Assembly (NCBI RefSeq): GCF_052078665.1
Contig: NZ_JBQJIK010000046.1
Span: 1 to 64,000 of the forward strand
Reading direction: 5' to 3'
From: Inquilinus sp052078665
Lineage (GTDB): Bacteria; Pseudomonadota; Alphaproteobacteria; DSM-16000; Inquilinaceae
DNA length: 64,000 nt
The notes below the pieces were generated by a model. The model was not told where the DNA came from, searched no databases, and worked only from the letters and a program-made list of their open reading frames with translations. This document shows positions 23,994 to 32,166 of the stretch, in pieces (the first letter of the stretch is position 1; each line of letters begins with the position of its first letter). A program made the translations under genes and the position numbers.

Positions 23994-24755
23994 ATGAAGA
24001 AGTGCTTCGTCAAGACCAGTAATACGGCCCGGTACATGTCGGCGATCACAGCATTGGAAGATCGCGGCGCCGACGAGGCCTGCCTGGTGGTGGTCGACGG
24101 CGAGCCGGGGCTGGGCAAGACCGAGACTGTGCAGTGGTGGGTGACCCAGACCGCGGCGGTCTACCTGCGGGCAAAGCAGGAATGGACCCCGGCCTGGGTG
24201 CTGCGCGAGCTGCTGGCGGCCCTGGACGAGAAGATGCCGGCCGGCAGCTTCGAACGGATGTACGGCCAGGCCCTGCTGCGGTTGAGCGAGCGGGTGCGGC
24301 TGGCGGCCCGCGAGGACCAGGCCTTCGCCGTGGTGATCGACGAGGTCGACTACATCTCGAAGCGCGAGACGATCGTGAACACCTTCCGCGACCTGTCGGA
24401 CATGACGGAAATCCCGTTCGTCCTGGTCGGCATGGGCCGGGTGCGGCACCACCTGGCGCGCTTTCCCCAGGTGGCCAGCCGCGTCGGCCAGTATGTCGCG
24501 TTCGAGAAGGCGTCGATCGACGACGTGCGCGGCCTGGTGGACGGGCTGTGCGAGGTGCCGGTCGCCGACGACCTGGTGAAGCTGCTGCACCGCGAGAGCC
24601 AGGGCCTGGTCCGCGAGATCAAGGAAGGCATCGGGTCGATCGAGCGACGCGCCCGGACGCTCGGCGCCACCGCCCCGATCTCGATCGCCGACATGGAAGG
24701 CCAAGTGCTGCTGAACGACCGGTCGTCCGGCAAGCCGATCCGGGTGCGGGCATGA
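23994..24755 (+). CDS. B: MuB-like AAA+ ATPase, target DNA capture
   Basis: 253 residues with Walker A GEPGLGKTET (36-45) and Walker B AVVIDEVDY (about 112-120), then a sensor-like VLVGMGRVR. MuB binds DNA with ATP, brings target DNA to the transposase and gives target immunity. It lies 12 bp after the transposase gene as in Mu. It is shorter than Mu B (312 residues) and lacks an obvious N-terminal HTH, as in many B3/D3112-type phages. Confidence 0.92.
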   Translation: MKKCFVKTSNTARYMSAITALEDRGADEACLVVVDGEPGLGKTETVQWWVTQTAAVYLRAKQEWTPAWVLRELLAALDEKMPAGSFERMYGQALLRLSERVRLAAREDQAFAVVIDEVDYISKRETIVNTFRDLSDMTEIPFVLVGMGRVRHHLARFPQVASRVGQYVAFEKASIDDVRGLVDGLCEVPVADDLVKLLHRESQGLVREIKEGIGSIERRARTLGATAPISIADMEGQVLLNDRSSGKPIRVRA

Positions 24756-25321
24756 GCGCGCTCGACCTGTACCGCCCCGAGGCGCTGGAAGCGATCCTGG
24801 CCAAGCTGCCGGCAGGCGCGTGCTTGGGGATCGACGAGCTGGCCGGGGCGCTGCCCTATCCGAGGCACTCCCTGGCCGGGATGCTGGCGGCCCTGGTGGT
24901 CGACGGCACGGTCGAGCGGGTCGAGCAGGGCTGTTTCCAGCGCGTCGCCGGCCCCTATGAGCCGCTGCAGGCCAACGGCGTGCGGCCGGACCTGCAGGGG
25001 CCCGCGCGCCCGCGGACCGACCTGCAGCGGCGGCTGTGGCGCGCCATCCGGCTGCGGAAGAAGTTCTCGGTCGGGGACCTGATCGTCCTGGCCTCGCGCG
25101 AAGGCGAGCCGTCGTCCAGGAACACCGCCTATCGCTATGTCCGGGCCCTGGGGTCGGCCGGGTATCTGAGCCCGCTGCCGCGGGCCAGGGCGCCGCTGGG
25201 GCCGAAGCGCTGGCTGCTGGTGCGCGACACCGGGTCGGCCGCGCCGATCCTGCTGGTCGAGCAGGGCCAGACCTATGTGACGGACCCCAACACCGCGGAG
25301 CGCGTGCCATGCAAGCGCTAA
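24752..25321 (+). CDS. Hypothetical protein, possible double winged helix
   Basis: 189 residues, not recognised. The first 65 residues look like a winged-helix unit (LDELAGALPYPRHSLAGMLAALVVDGTVERVEQGCFQRV pattern), and residues about 95-150 a second one (LWRAIRLRKKFSVGDLIVLASREGEPSSRNTAYRYVRALGSAGYLSPL). The ATG overlaps the MuB stop (ATGA). Confidence 0.72.
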   Translation: MSALDLYRPEALEAILAKLPAGACLGIDELAGALPYPRHSLAGMLAALVVDGTVERVEQGCFQRVAGPYEPLQANGVRPDLQGPARPRTDLQRRLWRAIRLRKKFSVGDLIVLASREGEPSSRNTAYRYVRALGSAGYLSPLPRARAPLGPKRWLLVRDTGSAAPILLVEQGQTYVTDPNTAERVPCKR

Positions 25322-25647
25322 GCGCCCAGGCCATGGACCTGCTGCGCCGGGCCGTCTCCGCCGAGGGCAGCCAGGCCAGCGCCGCGAAGCGCATCGGCAT
25401 CTCCGCCGCCGCGGTCAGCCTGCTGCTGAAGGGCCGATACGGGGCCGACACGGCGAAGATGGAGCGGAAGATCCGCGGCGCCCTGGACCAGGTGACCTGC
25501 CCGCATCTGCGCCAGGTGATCACCGGCCCGGAGTGCATCCGCTTCCGCACCCGCAACATCCCCACCCATGACCCGCGCGAGCTGCGGCACTGGAACGCCT
25601 GCCAGAGCTGCCCGATCGGCGCGTGCCTGACCGGAGGGACGACATGA
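25309..25647 (+). CDS. Small HTH protein with Cys-rich C-terminus
   Basis: 112 residues. An XRE-like helix-turn-helix lies at about 10-50 (AVSAEGSQASAAKRIGISAAAVSLLLKGRYG), and the C-terminal half contains CPHLR, ECIRF and ACQSCPIGAC, possibly a metal site. Similar small regulators are common in transposable phages. It overlaps the previous gene by 13 bp and the next by 4 bp. Confidence 0.72.
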   Translation: MQALSAQAMDLLRRAVSAEGSQASAAKRIGISAAAVSLLLKGRYGADTAKMERKIRGALDQVTCPHLRQVITGPECIRFRTRNIPTHDPRELRHWNACQSCPIGACLTGGTT

Positions 25648-25907
25648 TCAACCTCCCGCTGCAGCTCGAATTCGTGGCCCGCATGCTGCGCGTGAACGTG
25701 GTGGCCGAGCACGAGCTGGTGGTCCTGAAAGAGGACCAGGGCATGGCCATGGCCGACTACCTGGAGTGCGCGGCGGAGATCGTCCGCTGCCTGATGGCCC
25801 AGCCGGGGTCGCCCGCGGCCCGCATCTGCGGCGAGCTGCCGGAGGGCGTGGTCGACCTGGCGGCCGCGCGCCGGCGCCGGGCCCCGCGGGGAGGGCCGCT
25901 GTCGTGA
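25644..25907 (+). CDS. Hypothetical early protein
   Basis: 87 residues, not recognised. It has a helical N-terminal two-thirds (LEFVARMLRVNVVAEHELVVLKEDQG...LECAAEIVRCLM) and an arginine-rich tail. Start ATG 25644 overlaps the previous stop; GTGA links it to the next gene. Confidence 0.6.
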   Translation: MINLPLQLEFVARMLRVNVVAEHELVVLKEDQGMAMADYLECAAEIVRCLMAQPGSPAARICGELPEGVVDLAAARRRRAPRGGPLS

Positions 25908-26206
25908 TCGGGACCGAGAAGGAATTCACGGCGCACGGCATCAAGCGGCGCGGCACGGTCATGGCCTATATGGCGCCCGGCGCCGACCAGGTCGTGTTCT
26001 GGATCCGCACCGGCGACGGCGAGCTGCATCGCTTTGTCGACGGGCCGCGCCAGGTGGCCGACCCGCTGGCGCTGGCCCAGGCCGTGCTGGCCGGCCGCAG
26101 CCCGCGGGGGCTCGGGATCTCCGAGCTGATGAACATCCTCGCCGCCGCCGTGGTCGAAGGGGCTTCGACCGACGCGCCGCAGCTGGTCGACGGGGGCGCG
26201 CCATGA
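25904..26206 (+). CDS. Hypothetical early protein
   Basis: 100 residues, not recognised; predicted short beta strands at first (GTVMAYMAPGADQVVFWIRTGDGELHRF), then an alpha-helical end. The start is GTG 25904, inferred from the GTGA overlap with the previous gene; a longer frame extends upstream but would overlap its neighbour heavily. Confidence 0.58.
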   Translation: MIGTEKEFTAHGIKRRGTVMAYMAPGADQVVFWIRTGDGELHRFVDGPRQVADPLALAQAVLAGRSPRGLGISELMNILAAAVVEGASTDAPQLVDGGAP

Positions 26207-26445
26207 TCGCCGCCGTCATCGCCACCGGCTGGCTCTGCCTGCTCGCCGGCTTCGTCGGCGGCCTGGCCTTGCATGCCTATCGGCTGGACGGCGTGGCGCT
26301 GCTGACGCGGCGCTTCCTGGCCGAGCTGCTGACCGTGGCCCTGCTGTTCTCCGCCGTCCTGTGGGGCGTGCCGCTGGCCGGCGCCGCCTTCGGCATCGGG
26401 CAGCCGGCGACCGTCCAATTCGCAACCGAAGGAGCCGTCCGATGA
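26203..26445 (+). CDS. Small membrane protein
   Basis: 80 residues with two predicted membrane helices (about 2-27, VIATGWLCLLAGFVGGLAL, and 42-65, LTVALLFSAVLWGVPLAGAAFG) separated by a short basic loop. Function unknown; it lies in the early operon, so a holin role is less likely than an effect on the host envelope. Confidence 0.65.
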   Translation: MIAAVIATGWLCLLAGFVGGLALHAYRLDGVALLTRRFLAELLTVALLFSAVLWGVPLAGAAFGIGQPATVQFATEGAVR

Positions 26446-27107
26446 CGACGCCAGAAAGCCAGAAAGCCAGAAAGCCAGAAATCATGACGTCAGGAAATCA
26501 TGACGTCCCGGCCGGCTGCCTGAAGGACGCCAAGGGGCGCTTTGTACCGGACCATCTGGTCAAGGCTACAGACAAGCTGCAGGACCAGCTGGTGACGAAG
26601 ATGCTGGCCTATGCCGACGAGCTGTCGGCGCAGATCGGCCGCTTCAAGGCCCATTGCTTCGACGACGTCGGCACCTTCGTCGACCTGCTGGCCGAGCAGT
26701 ACGGGGTCACCCGGGGCGCCGGCAAGGGCAACATGAGCTTCAACAGCTTCGACGGCACGCTGAAGGTGGTCATCGCGGTGGCCGACCACCTGACCTTCGG
26801 CCCGGAGCTGCAGGTCGCGAAGTCCCTGGTCGACGAGTGCATCGCCGAGTGGTCCGAGGGCTCGAACGACCAGATCAAGGTGCTGGTCCAGCACGCCTTC
26901 CAGGTCGACAAGACGGGCAAGGTCAGCCGCGAGGCGATCTTCGCCCTGCGCCGGCTCGACATCCAGGACGAGCGCTGGCAGCGGGCCATGGCGGCGATCA
27001 ACGACAGCGTCCGGATCGAGGGCAGCAAGACGTATATCCGGTTCTACCGCCGCGCCACGCCCGAGGATAGCTGGCGGCCGGTCACCATCGACCTGGCGGC
27101 GGCGTGA
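26442..27107 (+). CDS. DUF3164 family protein
   Basis: 221 residues. From about residue 30 the protein follows the DUF3164 pattern found in Mu-like phages: a start G..LKDAKGRFVPDHLVKATDKLQDQLV, then GKGNMSFNSFDGTLKVVIAV, and ending with an SKTYIRFYRR segment. Function unknown; in Mu relatives the gene lies downstream of B. The DNA before residue 30 has short direct repeats (CAGAAAGC). ATG 26442 overlaps the previous stop. Confidence 0.85.
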   Translation: MTTPESQKARKPEIMTSGNHDVPAGCLKDAKGRFVPDHLVKATDKLQDQLVTKMLAYADELSAQIGRFKAHCFDDVGTFVDLLAEQYGVTRGAGKGNMSFNSFDGTLKVVIAVADHLTFGPELQVAKSLVDECIAEWSEGSNDQIKVLVQHAFQVDKTGKVSREAIFALRRLDIQDERWQRAMAAINDSVRIEGSKTYIRFYRRATPEDSWRPVTIDLAAA

Positions 27108-27319
27108 TGGGCGCCATCGCCAAGGCCAGCTGGACGCCACGCGGCGCCGCGAAGGCCAGCCGGAGCCGCATCGACCGCATGGTGTCGATGCTGGAGGAGA
27201 TCGCCGACATCTGGGGCACGGCAGACGGCGTCATCGTCGACGACTGCGACCGCGTGCTGGCCGAGCTGAAGAACCTGCGGGCCGCCGTCGAATATGCCGG
27301 GGGCCAAGCCGATGACTGA
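27107..27319 (+). CDS. Hypothetical small protein
   Basis: 70 residues, not recognised; basic N-terminus followed by a helical region (RIDRMVSMLEEIADIWG...CDRVLAELKNLRAAVEYAGG). It starts at ATG 27107, which shares one base with the DUF3164 stop, and overlaps the next gene by 8 bp. Confidence 0.55.
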   Translation: MGAIAKASWTPRGAAKASRSRIDRMVSMLEEIADIWGTADGVIVDDCDRVLAELKNLRAAVEYAGGQADD

Positions 27320-27704
27320 GCCCCTCGCACGCTTCGACGGCGCGGCCGTCTGGGCCACCCTCGATCCCGAGCACCAGGCGGCGATCGGCGCGATCGCGCT
27401 GGAGATTGTGGCGGCCATGGTGGTCGACCGCTACGTCGAGATAGCGCCGGAACGGGACCCTCGGGTCTACCGCGTCTACTTGGCCTTCGACGCCGGCGAC
27501 GCAGTGGACCTGCTCTTCCAGCGGGCCGCGTCGGCGGTCGATCTGGCCGCCCAGCTAGGGGCAAACGGTCTTCCGAGGATCCCTTCGGTGATCGGTGCGA
27601 TCTGCCGCGACTGCGGCTGCACTCAGGACGACGCGTGCACCCCGCGCTGCAGCTGGGCCGAGCCGGACCTGTGCAGCACCTGCAAGGGGGCGGCCGATGT
27701 CTAG
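27312..27704 (+). CDS. Hypothetical protein with C-terminal Cys cluster
   Basis: 130 residues. The first 90 residues are unremarkable; the end holds seven Cys (ICRDCGCTQDDACTPRCSWAEPDLCSTC), a likely zinc-binding knuckle often found at the end of small phage early proteins. ATG 27312 lies just inside the previous gene. Confidence 0.68.
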   Translation: MTEPLARFDGAAVWATLDPEHQAAIGAIALEIVAAMVVDRYVEIAPERDPRVYRVYLAFDAGDAVDLLFQRAASAVDLAAQLGANGLPRIPSVIGAICRDCGCTQDDACTPRCSWAEPDLCSTCKGAADV

Positions 27705-27972
27705 GCCGCACCACCTGACCGAGCTGGACGAGGCCGAGGCCGAGCGCGTGGCGGCGCTGGCCCACCGCCTGATGGGTGTCGTGACCACGGCCGACTGCGA
27801 CGAGCCGCGCGTCCTGTTGAACGCGATCCTGGCGCTCTACCGCGCCGCCGCACTGGGCTCGGCGCAGGCCGGCTTCTGCCCGACCTGCGTCTCGAATGCC
27901 ATGGCGGTCGCCCAGACCAACCTGCGCAACGACCTCGCCACCAATGCGGCCACCCGGCCGCAATTCCACTGA
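27697..27972 (+). CDS. Hypothetical small protein
   Basis: 91 residues, helical (LDEAEAERVAALAHRLMGVV; LLNAILALYRAA), with a CPTC pair in the middle. Function unknown. It begins 8 bp inside the previous gene. Confidence 0.6.
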   Translation: MSRPHHLTELDEAEAERVAALAHRLMGVVTTADCDEPRVLLNAILALYRAAALGSAQAGFCPTCVSNAMAVAQTNLRNDLATNAATRPQFH

Positions 27973-27988
27973 CATCGAGGAGGGAACC

Positions 27989-29353
27989 ATGGACGTGCAA
28001 ATCCGTACCCGTCTCCTCGCCGCCGCCTTGGCCGATCACGACGGCCTGGCCGCGGCGCTGACTGCCGCGAAGGACGCGGAGGCCTGGCTGCAGGGCGGCC
28101 AGGTGCCCGCCCCGGTGCCGGTGTACTTCCTGCCGGCACCGATGGCGGCGTCGGTCGATTGGAACGTCTGGGCCGGCGCCCCCGAGCTGGAGATCGTGCG
28201 GGACGGCGATCCGGCGATCGCGACGCCGGCGCCCGCACCGCCGCCGAGCGAGAATGGGCATGATACCCGTTCTGAGCCCGCGCCGGCGCCGGCCGGGCCG
28301 GCCGGGCCCATCGCGGCGCCTCGCCGGACGTGCGCCGCGCCTGGCGCGACCCCGTCCTGGCTGGGCGCCACCGTTGCCGCCGCCAGGGACATCGCGGCCC
28401 GCGGCGATCGGATCACGCCGGCCACGATCTCTGCGGAGCTGGCGATCGGAGCCGCCGCTGCAGGGTGGCGCCTGCGCGAGATGCTGAAGGCTGGCCACGT
28501 CACCAGCTCCGGCGTCAGCAATCAAACCCAGTATCACCTGGTTGACCAAACGGGCGCCGAAGCCCCCGCGCCCAGCGTGCCGGAGCCGGCCGAGACGCCG
28601 ATCGCGGAGCCGCCGGCGCTGGACGGCAATCCCGCCACGGTCATCGGGACCCTGCTGCAGCAGGCCGGGCACTATGTCGATACCGAGCAGCTGCAGGCGT
28701 GGCAGGACCAGTGCGACGCGCCGGCGCCCGCGTCGGCGAAGGCGGTGTCGTTCCGGCCCCGCTCCCGGGCGGACGGGGCGCCGGAGTGGCAGGACGCGAC
28801 CATGGAGGCCTGCCGGACGATCGAGGCTCGCTTCGGGCATATCCGCCTGAAGGATGTCGCCTTCGCCCTCAACCTCACGCCGGGCGCGGCGGCCTGGCGG
28901 CTGAAGGTCATGGTCGATGACGGCCTGCTGACCGTCACGGGCAAGACCAACAACCGCCGCTACCAGCTGGCGGCGGCGGCGCCGATCGCCGAGCCCGCGG
29001 CGGCGATGCCGGAGCCGGCCGCACCGCCGGCGCAGGCGCCGCCGGCCGCCGTGCCGCCGCCGGCGCCGCGACCGGCCACGCTCAGGCCACGGCCGCCGGT
29101 GCTGATCGGGTCGGGGCTCCGGCCCGTGGCGCCCCCGCCGCCGATGGTGCGCCAGGCCGCGCCGATGCGGACGACGATGGATGACGTCGTCGCCTTCCTG
29201 CGCGGCCAGGGCTGGGCCGTCCGCGGCGGCCCGCAAAGCTTCCACTGCGCCGGCGAGGTAGTGACGGCGTCCGATCTGCTGGCGAAGGCCAATCTGATCC
29301 GCAGCGGTATGCAGAAGCCGCCGCTGACGGTCGACAGCGTCGCGGCCGGGTGA
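27989..29353 (+). CDS. Tandem winged-helix protein with proline/alanine linkers
   Basis: 454 residues, not a recognised family. Two similar units of about 65 residues lie at about 124-190 (SWLGATVAAARDIAARG...) and about 268-333 (EWQDATMEACRTIEARF...). Each runs through a xxxAxWRLRxMlkdGhvt-like recognition helix to a wing ending YHLV or YQLA, so a duplicated winged helix is likely. They are joined by long Pro/Ala-rich linkers (about 85-120 and 335-400), and a third small domain ends the protein. An AGGGA site precedes ATG 27989. Probably a DNA-binding accessory or regulatory protein of the phage. Confidence 0.75.
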   Translation: MDVQIRTRLLAAALADHDGLAAALTAAKDAEAWLQGGQVPAPVPVYFLPAPMAASVDWNVWAGAPELEIVRDGDPAIATPAPAPPPSENGHDTRSEPAPAPAGPAGPIAAPRRTCAAPGATPSWLGATVAAARDIAARGDRITPATISAELAIGAAAAGWRLREMLKAGHVTSSGVSNQTQYHLVDQTGAEAPAPSVPEPAETPIAEPPALDGNPATVIGTLLQQAGHYVDTEQLQAWQDQCDAPAPASAKAVSFRPRSRADGAPEWQDATMEACRTIEARFGHIRLKDVAFALNLTPGAAAWRLKVMVDDGLLTVTGKTNNRRYQLAAAAPIAEPAAAMPEPAAPPAQAPPAAVPPPAPRPATLRPRPPVLIGSGLRPVAPPPPMVRQAAPMRTTMDDVVAFLRGQGWAVRGGPQSFHCAGEVVTASDLLAKANLIRSGMQKPPLTVDSVAAG

Positions 29354-29550
29354 CCGCCATGGACGCGATCGCCAACTGCGATTGCCCGCCCGATCGGCGG
29401 CGTCGCGATGCAGACGGCCGGTGCTTCAGCTGCAGCGGTACGCTGCCGGAAGATGGGGTCAACCCCGCTTCAACTTGTTGTGAACAACAGGTTGAAGCTG
29501 GGTGCTTCGGGTCCTGGTGGATCGCACTCCTTCAGGGTGGCCGGCGATGA
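29350..29550 (+). CDS. Small Cys-rich protein
   Basis: 66 residues if started at GTG 29350 (GTGA overlap with the previous stop); ATG 29359 is an alternative. Cys pairs CDCPP, CFSC and CC suggest a metal-binding knuckle. The second half of the frame contains a strong DNA inverted repeat (29467-29498), so this part may be shaped by nucleic acid structure rather than by protein function. Confidence 0.45.
   Translation: MTAMDAIANCDCPPDRRRRDADGRCFSCSGTLPEDGVNPASTCCEQQVEAGCFGSWWIALLQGGRR
29455..29498. repeat. Two adjacent inverted repeats (hairpins)
   Basis: GGGGTCAACCCC (29455-29466, 5-bp arms) is immediately followed by a 14-bp stem (29467-29480 with 29485-29498, one G-T wobble) with loop TGAA. 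The second is AT-rich compared with its surroundings. No T run follows, so it is not a standard terminator. Confidence 0.7.
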
Positions 29551-29930
29551 ACAGCATCGAGATCGCGCTGGGCATCTCGCGGATCAACGGCATGGTCCAG
29601 GCCGCGCGCACGCTGTCCCGCGGCCTGAAGGACCAGGTGCGGGCGGCGTCGCTGGAGCTGATCCTGATGGTGCGGGGCGTGCGCGCGCCGGCCACGCCGA
29701 CGAAGCCGATCGTGCTGGGCTTCGACGACCTGGTCGCCCTGCACGCCGGCTGGGTCGAGACGCTGGAGGCCGCCGGCGCCAACCGCAGCGACATCGTCAC
29801 GAGCTTCAACCGCATGCTGCGCGGCCACCCGGCCAAGCCCAGCGCGCCTGACGTCCCCAACATCCCGCCCGGGCACGTCCTGGTCCGCGACGAAGCCCTG
29901 CTGCGCCTGGCCGGCGGAGAGGAGAGCTGA
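29547..29930 (+). CDS. Hypothetical protein
   Basis: 127 residues, not recognised; mostly helical (IEIALGISRINGMVQAARTLSRGLKDQVRAASLELILMVRG) with a proline-rich end. ATG 29547 overlaps the previous stop. The frame stays open upstream but without a family match. Confidence 0.62.
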   Translation: MNSIEIALGISRINGMVQAARTLSRGLKDQVRAASLELILMVRGVRAPATPTKPIVLGFDDLVALHAGWVETLEAAGANRSDIVTSFNRMLRGHPAKPSAPDVPNIPPGHVLVRDEALLRLAGGEES

Positions 29931-29931
29931 C

Positions 29932-30645
29932 ATGGCCGACCTGAAGTCCCTTCGCGACAAGCTGGACGCGCTGCGCCGGATGACGGTCGAGAACGGCTGC
30001 ACCGAAGCCGAGGCCGCCAGCGCCGCCGAGAAGATGGCCGAGATCCTGGCCAAGCACGGCCTGACCGAGGCCGAGCTGGAGCGGATGGAGATGACCGACC
30101 ATCGTGAGACGATCGGGAAGGCGCGGTCGCCGATCGACCGGATCTGGCTGGCCGTCGGCGACTTCGCCCGCTGCGTCGCCTACACCTACACGCCCAGGCG
30201 CGGGAAGCGGTCGATCATCTACTTCGGACGCGAGGCCGACGTGCTGGTCGCGGAGTATGTCCACGACGTCGTGGCCCGGGCCGTGGCCGCGGCGCGCAGC
30301 GCCCACAGGGCCTCGCCGGAGTTCCGGCGCCGGCGCGTGGCCCGGACCCGCGCGGCCGCCATGCGCGCCTTCGAGGAGGGCCTGGCCGAGCGCATCTGCG
30401 ACAAGCTGTGGAAAGGCCTGTGGCGGCAGCGGGGCGGCACCACTGGCGAGATGTGGATGGCGATCCGGCAGCGGCGCGAGCTGCTGTTCGCCGTGATCGG
30501 CAAGGACCTGGTGACCCTAACCATCCCCGCCGCCCCCTCGGGCTACGGCCGGGACAAATGGGCCGGCGAGCGCGCCGGCGCCGCCCTGGCCGTCAACGCC
30601 GGCGTCGGCACGGCGACCGCGCCGGTGGCGGGGCTGCTGCGATGA
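29932..30645 (+). CDS. DUF2786 domain protein
   Basis: 237 residues. The N-terminal 50 residues match DUF2786 (KLDALRRMTVENGCTEAEAASAAEKMAEILAKHGLTEAEL), found in phage and plasmid proteins; the remainder is the basic region that often follows it (CVAYTYTPRRGKRSIIYFGREADVLVAEYVHDVV). Biochemical function unknown. It lies between small early genes of the phage. Confidence 0.85.
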   Translation: MADLKSLRDKLDALRRMTVENGCTEAEAASAAEKMAEILAKHGLTEAELERMEMTDHRETIGKARSPIDRIWLAVGDFARCVAYTYTPRRGKRSIIYFGREADVLVAEYVHDVVARAVAAARSAHRASPEFRRRRVARTRAAAMRAFEEGLAERICDKLWKGLWRQRGGTTGEMWMAIRQRRELLFAVIGKDLVTLTIPAAPSGYGRDKWAGERAGAALAVNAGVGTATAPVAGLLR

Positions 30646-30974
30646 CGCCGGGCCAGCTGGAGCTGCTCGGCCGGCTGTCGAAAGACGAGCTGCTGGCAGT
30701 GATGAGGCGCCTGGTGTGGGGCGCCCGGGATCTCGAAGTCGTGCTCGCCGCGTCGGAGGCCTTAGGGGGGCGGGTTGAGCGCCTGCGGTCGGCATGGCGC
30801 GTGGCGTCTGGAGACACGGAGGCGGCGGCAGTGGCCTGCAAAAAGCGTCCCCGCAGCGCCGCAGCTCTTCGCGCCTATCGCGAAGCCGCGGAGGCCGAGG
30901 ACCGCCGTTGGAAGGCACTGCGGCGCTGCCAGGACGAGCGCACCCGCATCCTGAATATGGAGACCCCGCTATGA
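30642..30974 (+). CDS. Hypothetical helical protein
   Basis: 110 residues, predicted almost entirely helical and strongly charged (EDRRWKALRRCQDERTRILNME), possibly coiled coil. It overlaps both neighbours by 4 bp (ATGA). Function unknown. Confidence 0.6.
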   Translation: MTPGQLELLGRLSKDELLAVMRRLVWGARDLEVVLAASEALGGRVERLRSAWRVASGDTEAAAVACKKRPRSAAALRAYREAAEAEDRRWKALRRCQDERTRILNMETPL

Positions 30975-31438
30975 CCTTGCGTCTCGCCACCGACAACCCC
31001 CAGCAGACCAAGGCGAAGCAACTGCGCCGGACCGAGTTGGGGTTGATCCACAAAGGGGCCAAGACCCTGGCCCTGACCGAGGACAGCTATCGCGACCTGC
31101 TGCGCGGGCAGACCGGCAAGGAATCGTCCGGCGACATGACCGGGGCCGAGCGGCGCCGGGTGATCGACCGGCTGCGCGAGCTGGGCGCGCTGGAGGAGCG
31201 GCAGGCCTACAAGGCCAGCCTCGGCGGCGGCCAGGCCGGCATGGCGCGCGGCCTGTGGGCCGAGCTGCGCCAGCTCGGCGCGCTCGAGGACGCTTCGGAC
31301 GAAGCGCTGGACGCCTTCGTCCGCCGGCAGACCAAGGACCAGGTGACCGCGTGCCGCTTCCTGCAGGACCCGAGGCAGGCCCGGCCCGTGATCGAGGCGC
31401 TGAAGGGCTGGATCGCGCGCGTGCAGGGCCGGTCATGA
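30971..31438 (+). CDS. gemA: GemA/gp16 family regulatory protein
   Basis: 155 residues matching the phage gp16 (GemA) family: KTLALTEDSYRDLLRGQTGKESSGDMTGAERRRVIDRLRELG, then a C-terminal block DQVTACRFLQDPRQARPVIEALKGWI. In Mu, GemA is an early-middle protein reported to modulate host gene expression and DNA supercoiling. Position between early accessory genes and mor agrees with Mu. Confidence 0.88.
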   Translation: MTLRLATDNPQQTKAKQLRRTELGLIHKGAKTLALTEDSYRDLLRGQTGKESSGDMTGAERRRVIDRLRELGALEERQAYKASLGGGQAGMARGLWAELRQLGALEDASDEALDAFVRRQTKDQVTACRFLQDPRQARPVIEALKGWIARVQGRS

Positions 31439-31620
31439 CCAGGCGGCAGCTGCCCCATCCGCGCGAGCTGCGGGCCAACGGCACCCTGTGCTCGCGCTGC
31501 GGCGACACGGTGAAGGACTCTTACCAGGGCAAGCCGGCGCCGGGGCATCCGCGCCCCTGCGACGCCTGCAGGGCGAGCCCGCACCGCAGCGGCGGCGAGC
31601 CGCCGGAGACGGTGTCGTGA
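31435..31620 (+). CDS. Small zinc-ribbon-like protein
   Basis: 61 residues with CSRCGD and PCDACRA, two CxxC pairs about 20 residues apart, typical of a zinc ribbon. Function unknown. It overlaps both neighbours. Confidence 0.62.
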   Translation: MTRRQLPHPRELRANGTLCSRCGDTVKDSYQGKPAPGHPRPCDACRASPHRSGGEPPETVS

Positions 31621-31862
31621 CGGCGCCCGACGCGACGGTGCTGCTGGCCGGCGACCACATCGAGCTGGTCGACCGGCTGGCCCAGGGCGTGGTCCGGCAC
31701 CCGCACTTCTATTGGTACTGGCGGCGCCTGCTGGTGCCGCTGGAGCAAGCCGGGCTGCTGCGGATCACCCCGGATCCGGACCCAAAGATCGGCCGGAAGC
31801 GGATCCGCATCGCATGGACCGAGGCCGGCCGCGCAACCCTTCAGGAGATCCGACATGGTTGA
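31617..31862 (+). CDS. Small hypothetical protein, winged-helix-like
   Basis: 81 residues starting with GTG 31617 (GTGA overlap). Helix-rich start (DHIELVDRLAQGVVRHPHFYWYWRRLLVPLEQAGLLRI) followed by a short wing-like hairpin (IGRKRIRIAWTEAGRATLQEI), which suggests a winged-helix DNA-binding fold. Confidence 0.58.
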   Translation: MTAPDATVLLAGDHIELVDRLAQGVVRHPHFYWYWRRLLVPLEQAGLLRITPDPDPKIGRKRIRIAWTEAGRATLQEIRHG

Positions 31863-32166
31863 CCGCGCCTATCTCGAACGCCTCAGCCGCGAGCTGACTG
31901 ACGAAGGCAAGCTGATCGAGGCCGGCTGGGTCGGCCTGCGTCTTGCGGCGATCCCTGAGGGCGCCTCGAAGACCCAGCTTCAGGAGATGCGAAAGGCGTT
32001 CTTCGCCGGGGCACAGCATCTCTTTTCGTCGATCATGACGATCCTGGATGGAGACCGGGAACCGACCGCCGACGATCTGCGGCGCATGAACCTGATCGAT
32101 GTCGAGCTCCGGTCCTTCGCCCATGATTTGGAACGCGAGATCAGCGGCACGGGAGCGCGCCAATGA
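31855..32166 (+). CDS. Hypothetical protein
   Basis: 103 residues, helical. It contains LIEAGWVGLRLAAIPEGASKTQLQEMRKAFFAGAQHLFSSIMTIL, a pattern shared by small phage proteins of unknown role. It overlaps the next gene by 4 bp. Confidence 0.65.
   Translation: MVDRAYLERLSRELTDEGKLIEAGWVGLRLAAIPEGASKTQLQEMRKAFFAGAQHLFSSIMTILDGDREPTADDLRRMNLIDVELRSFAHDLEREISGTGARQ

Noticed and set aside
29467..29498. Integron-type attC site
   Set aside because: The arms do not carry the RYYYAAC/GTTRRRY ends and no integrase or cassette is near.
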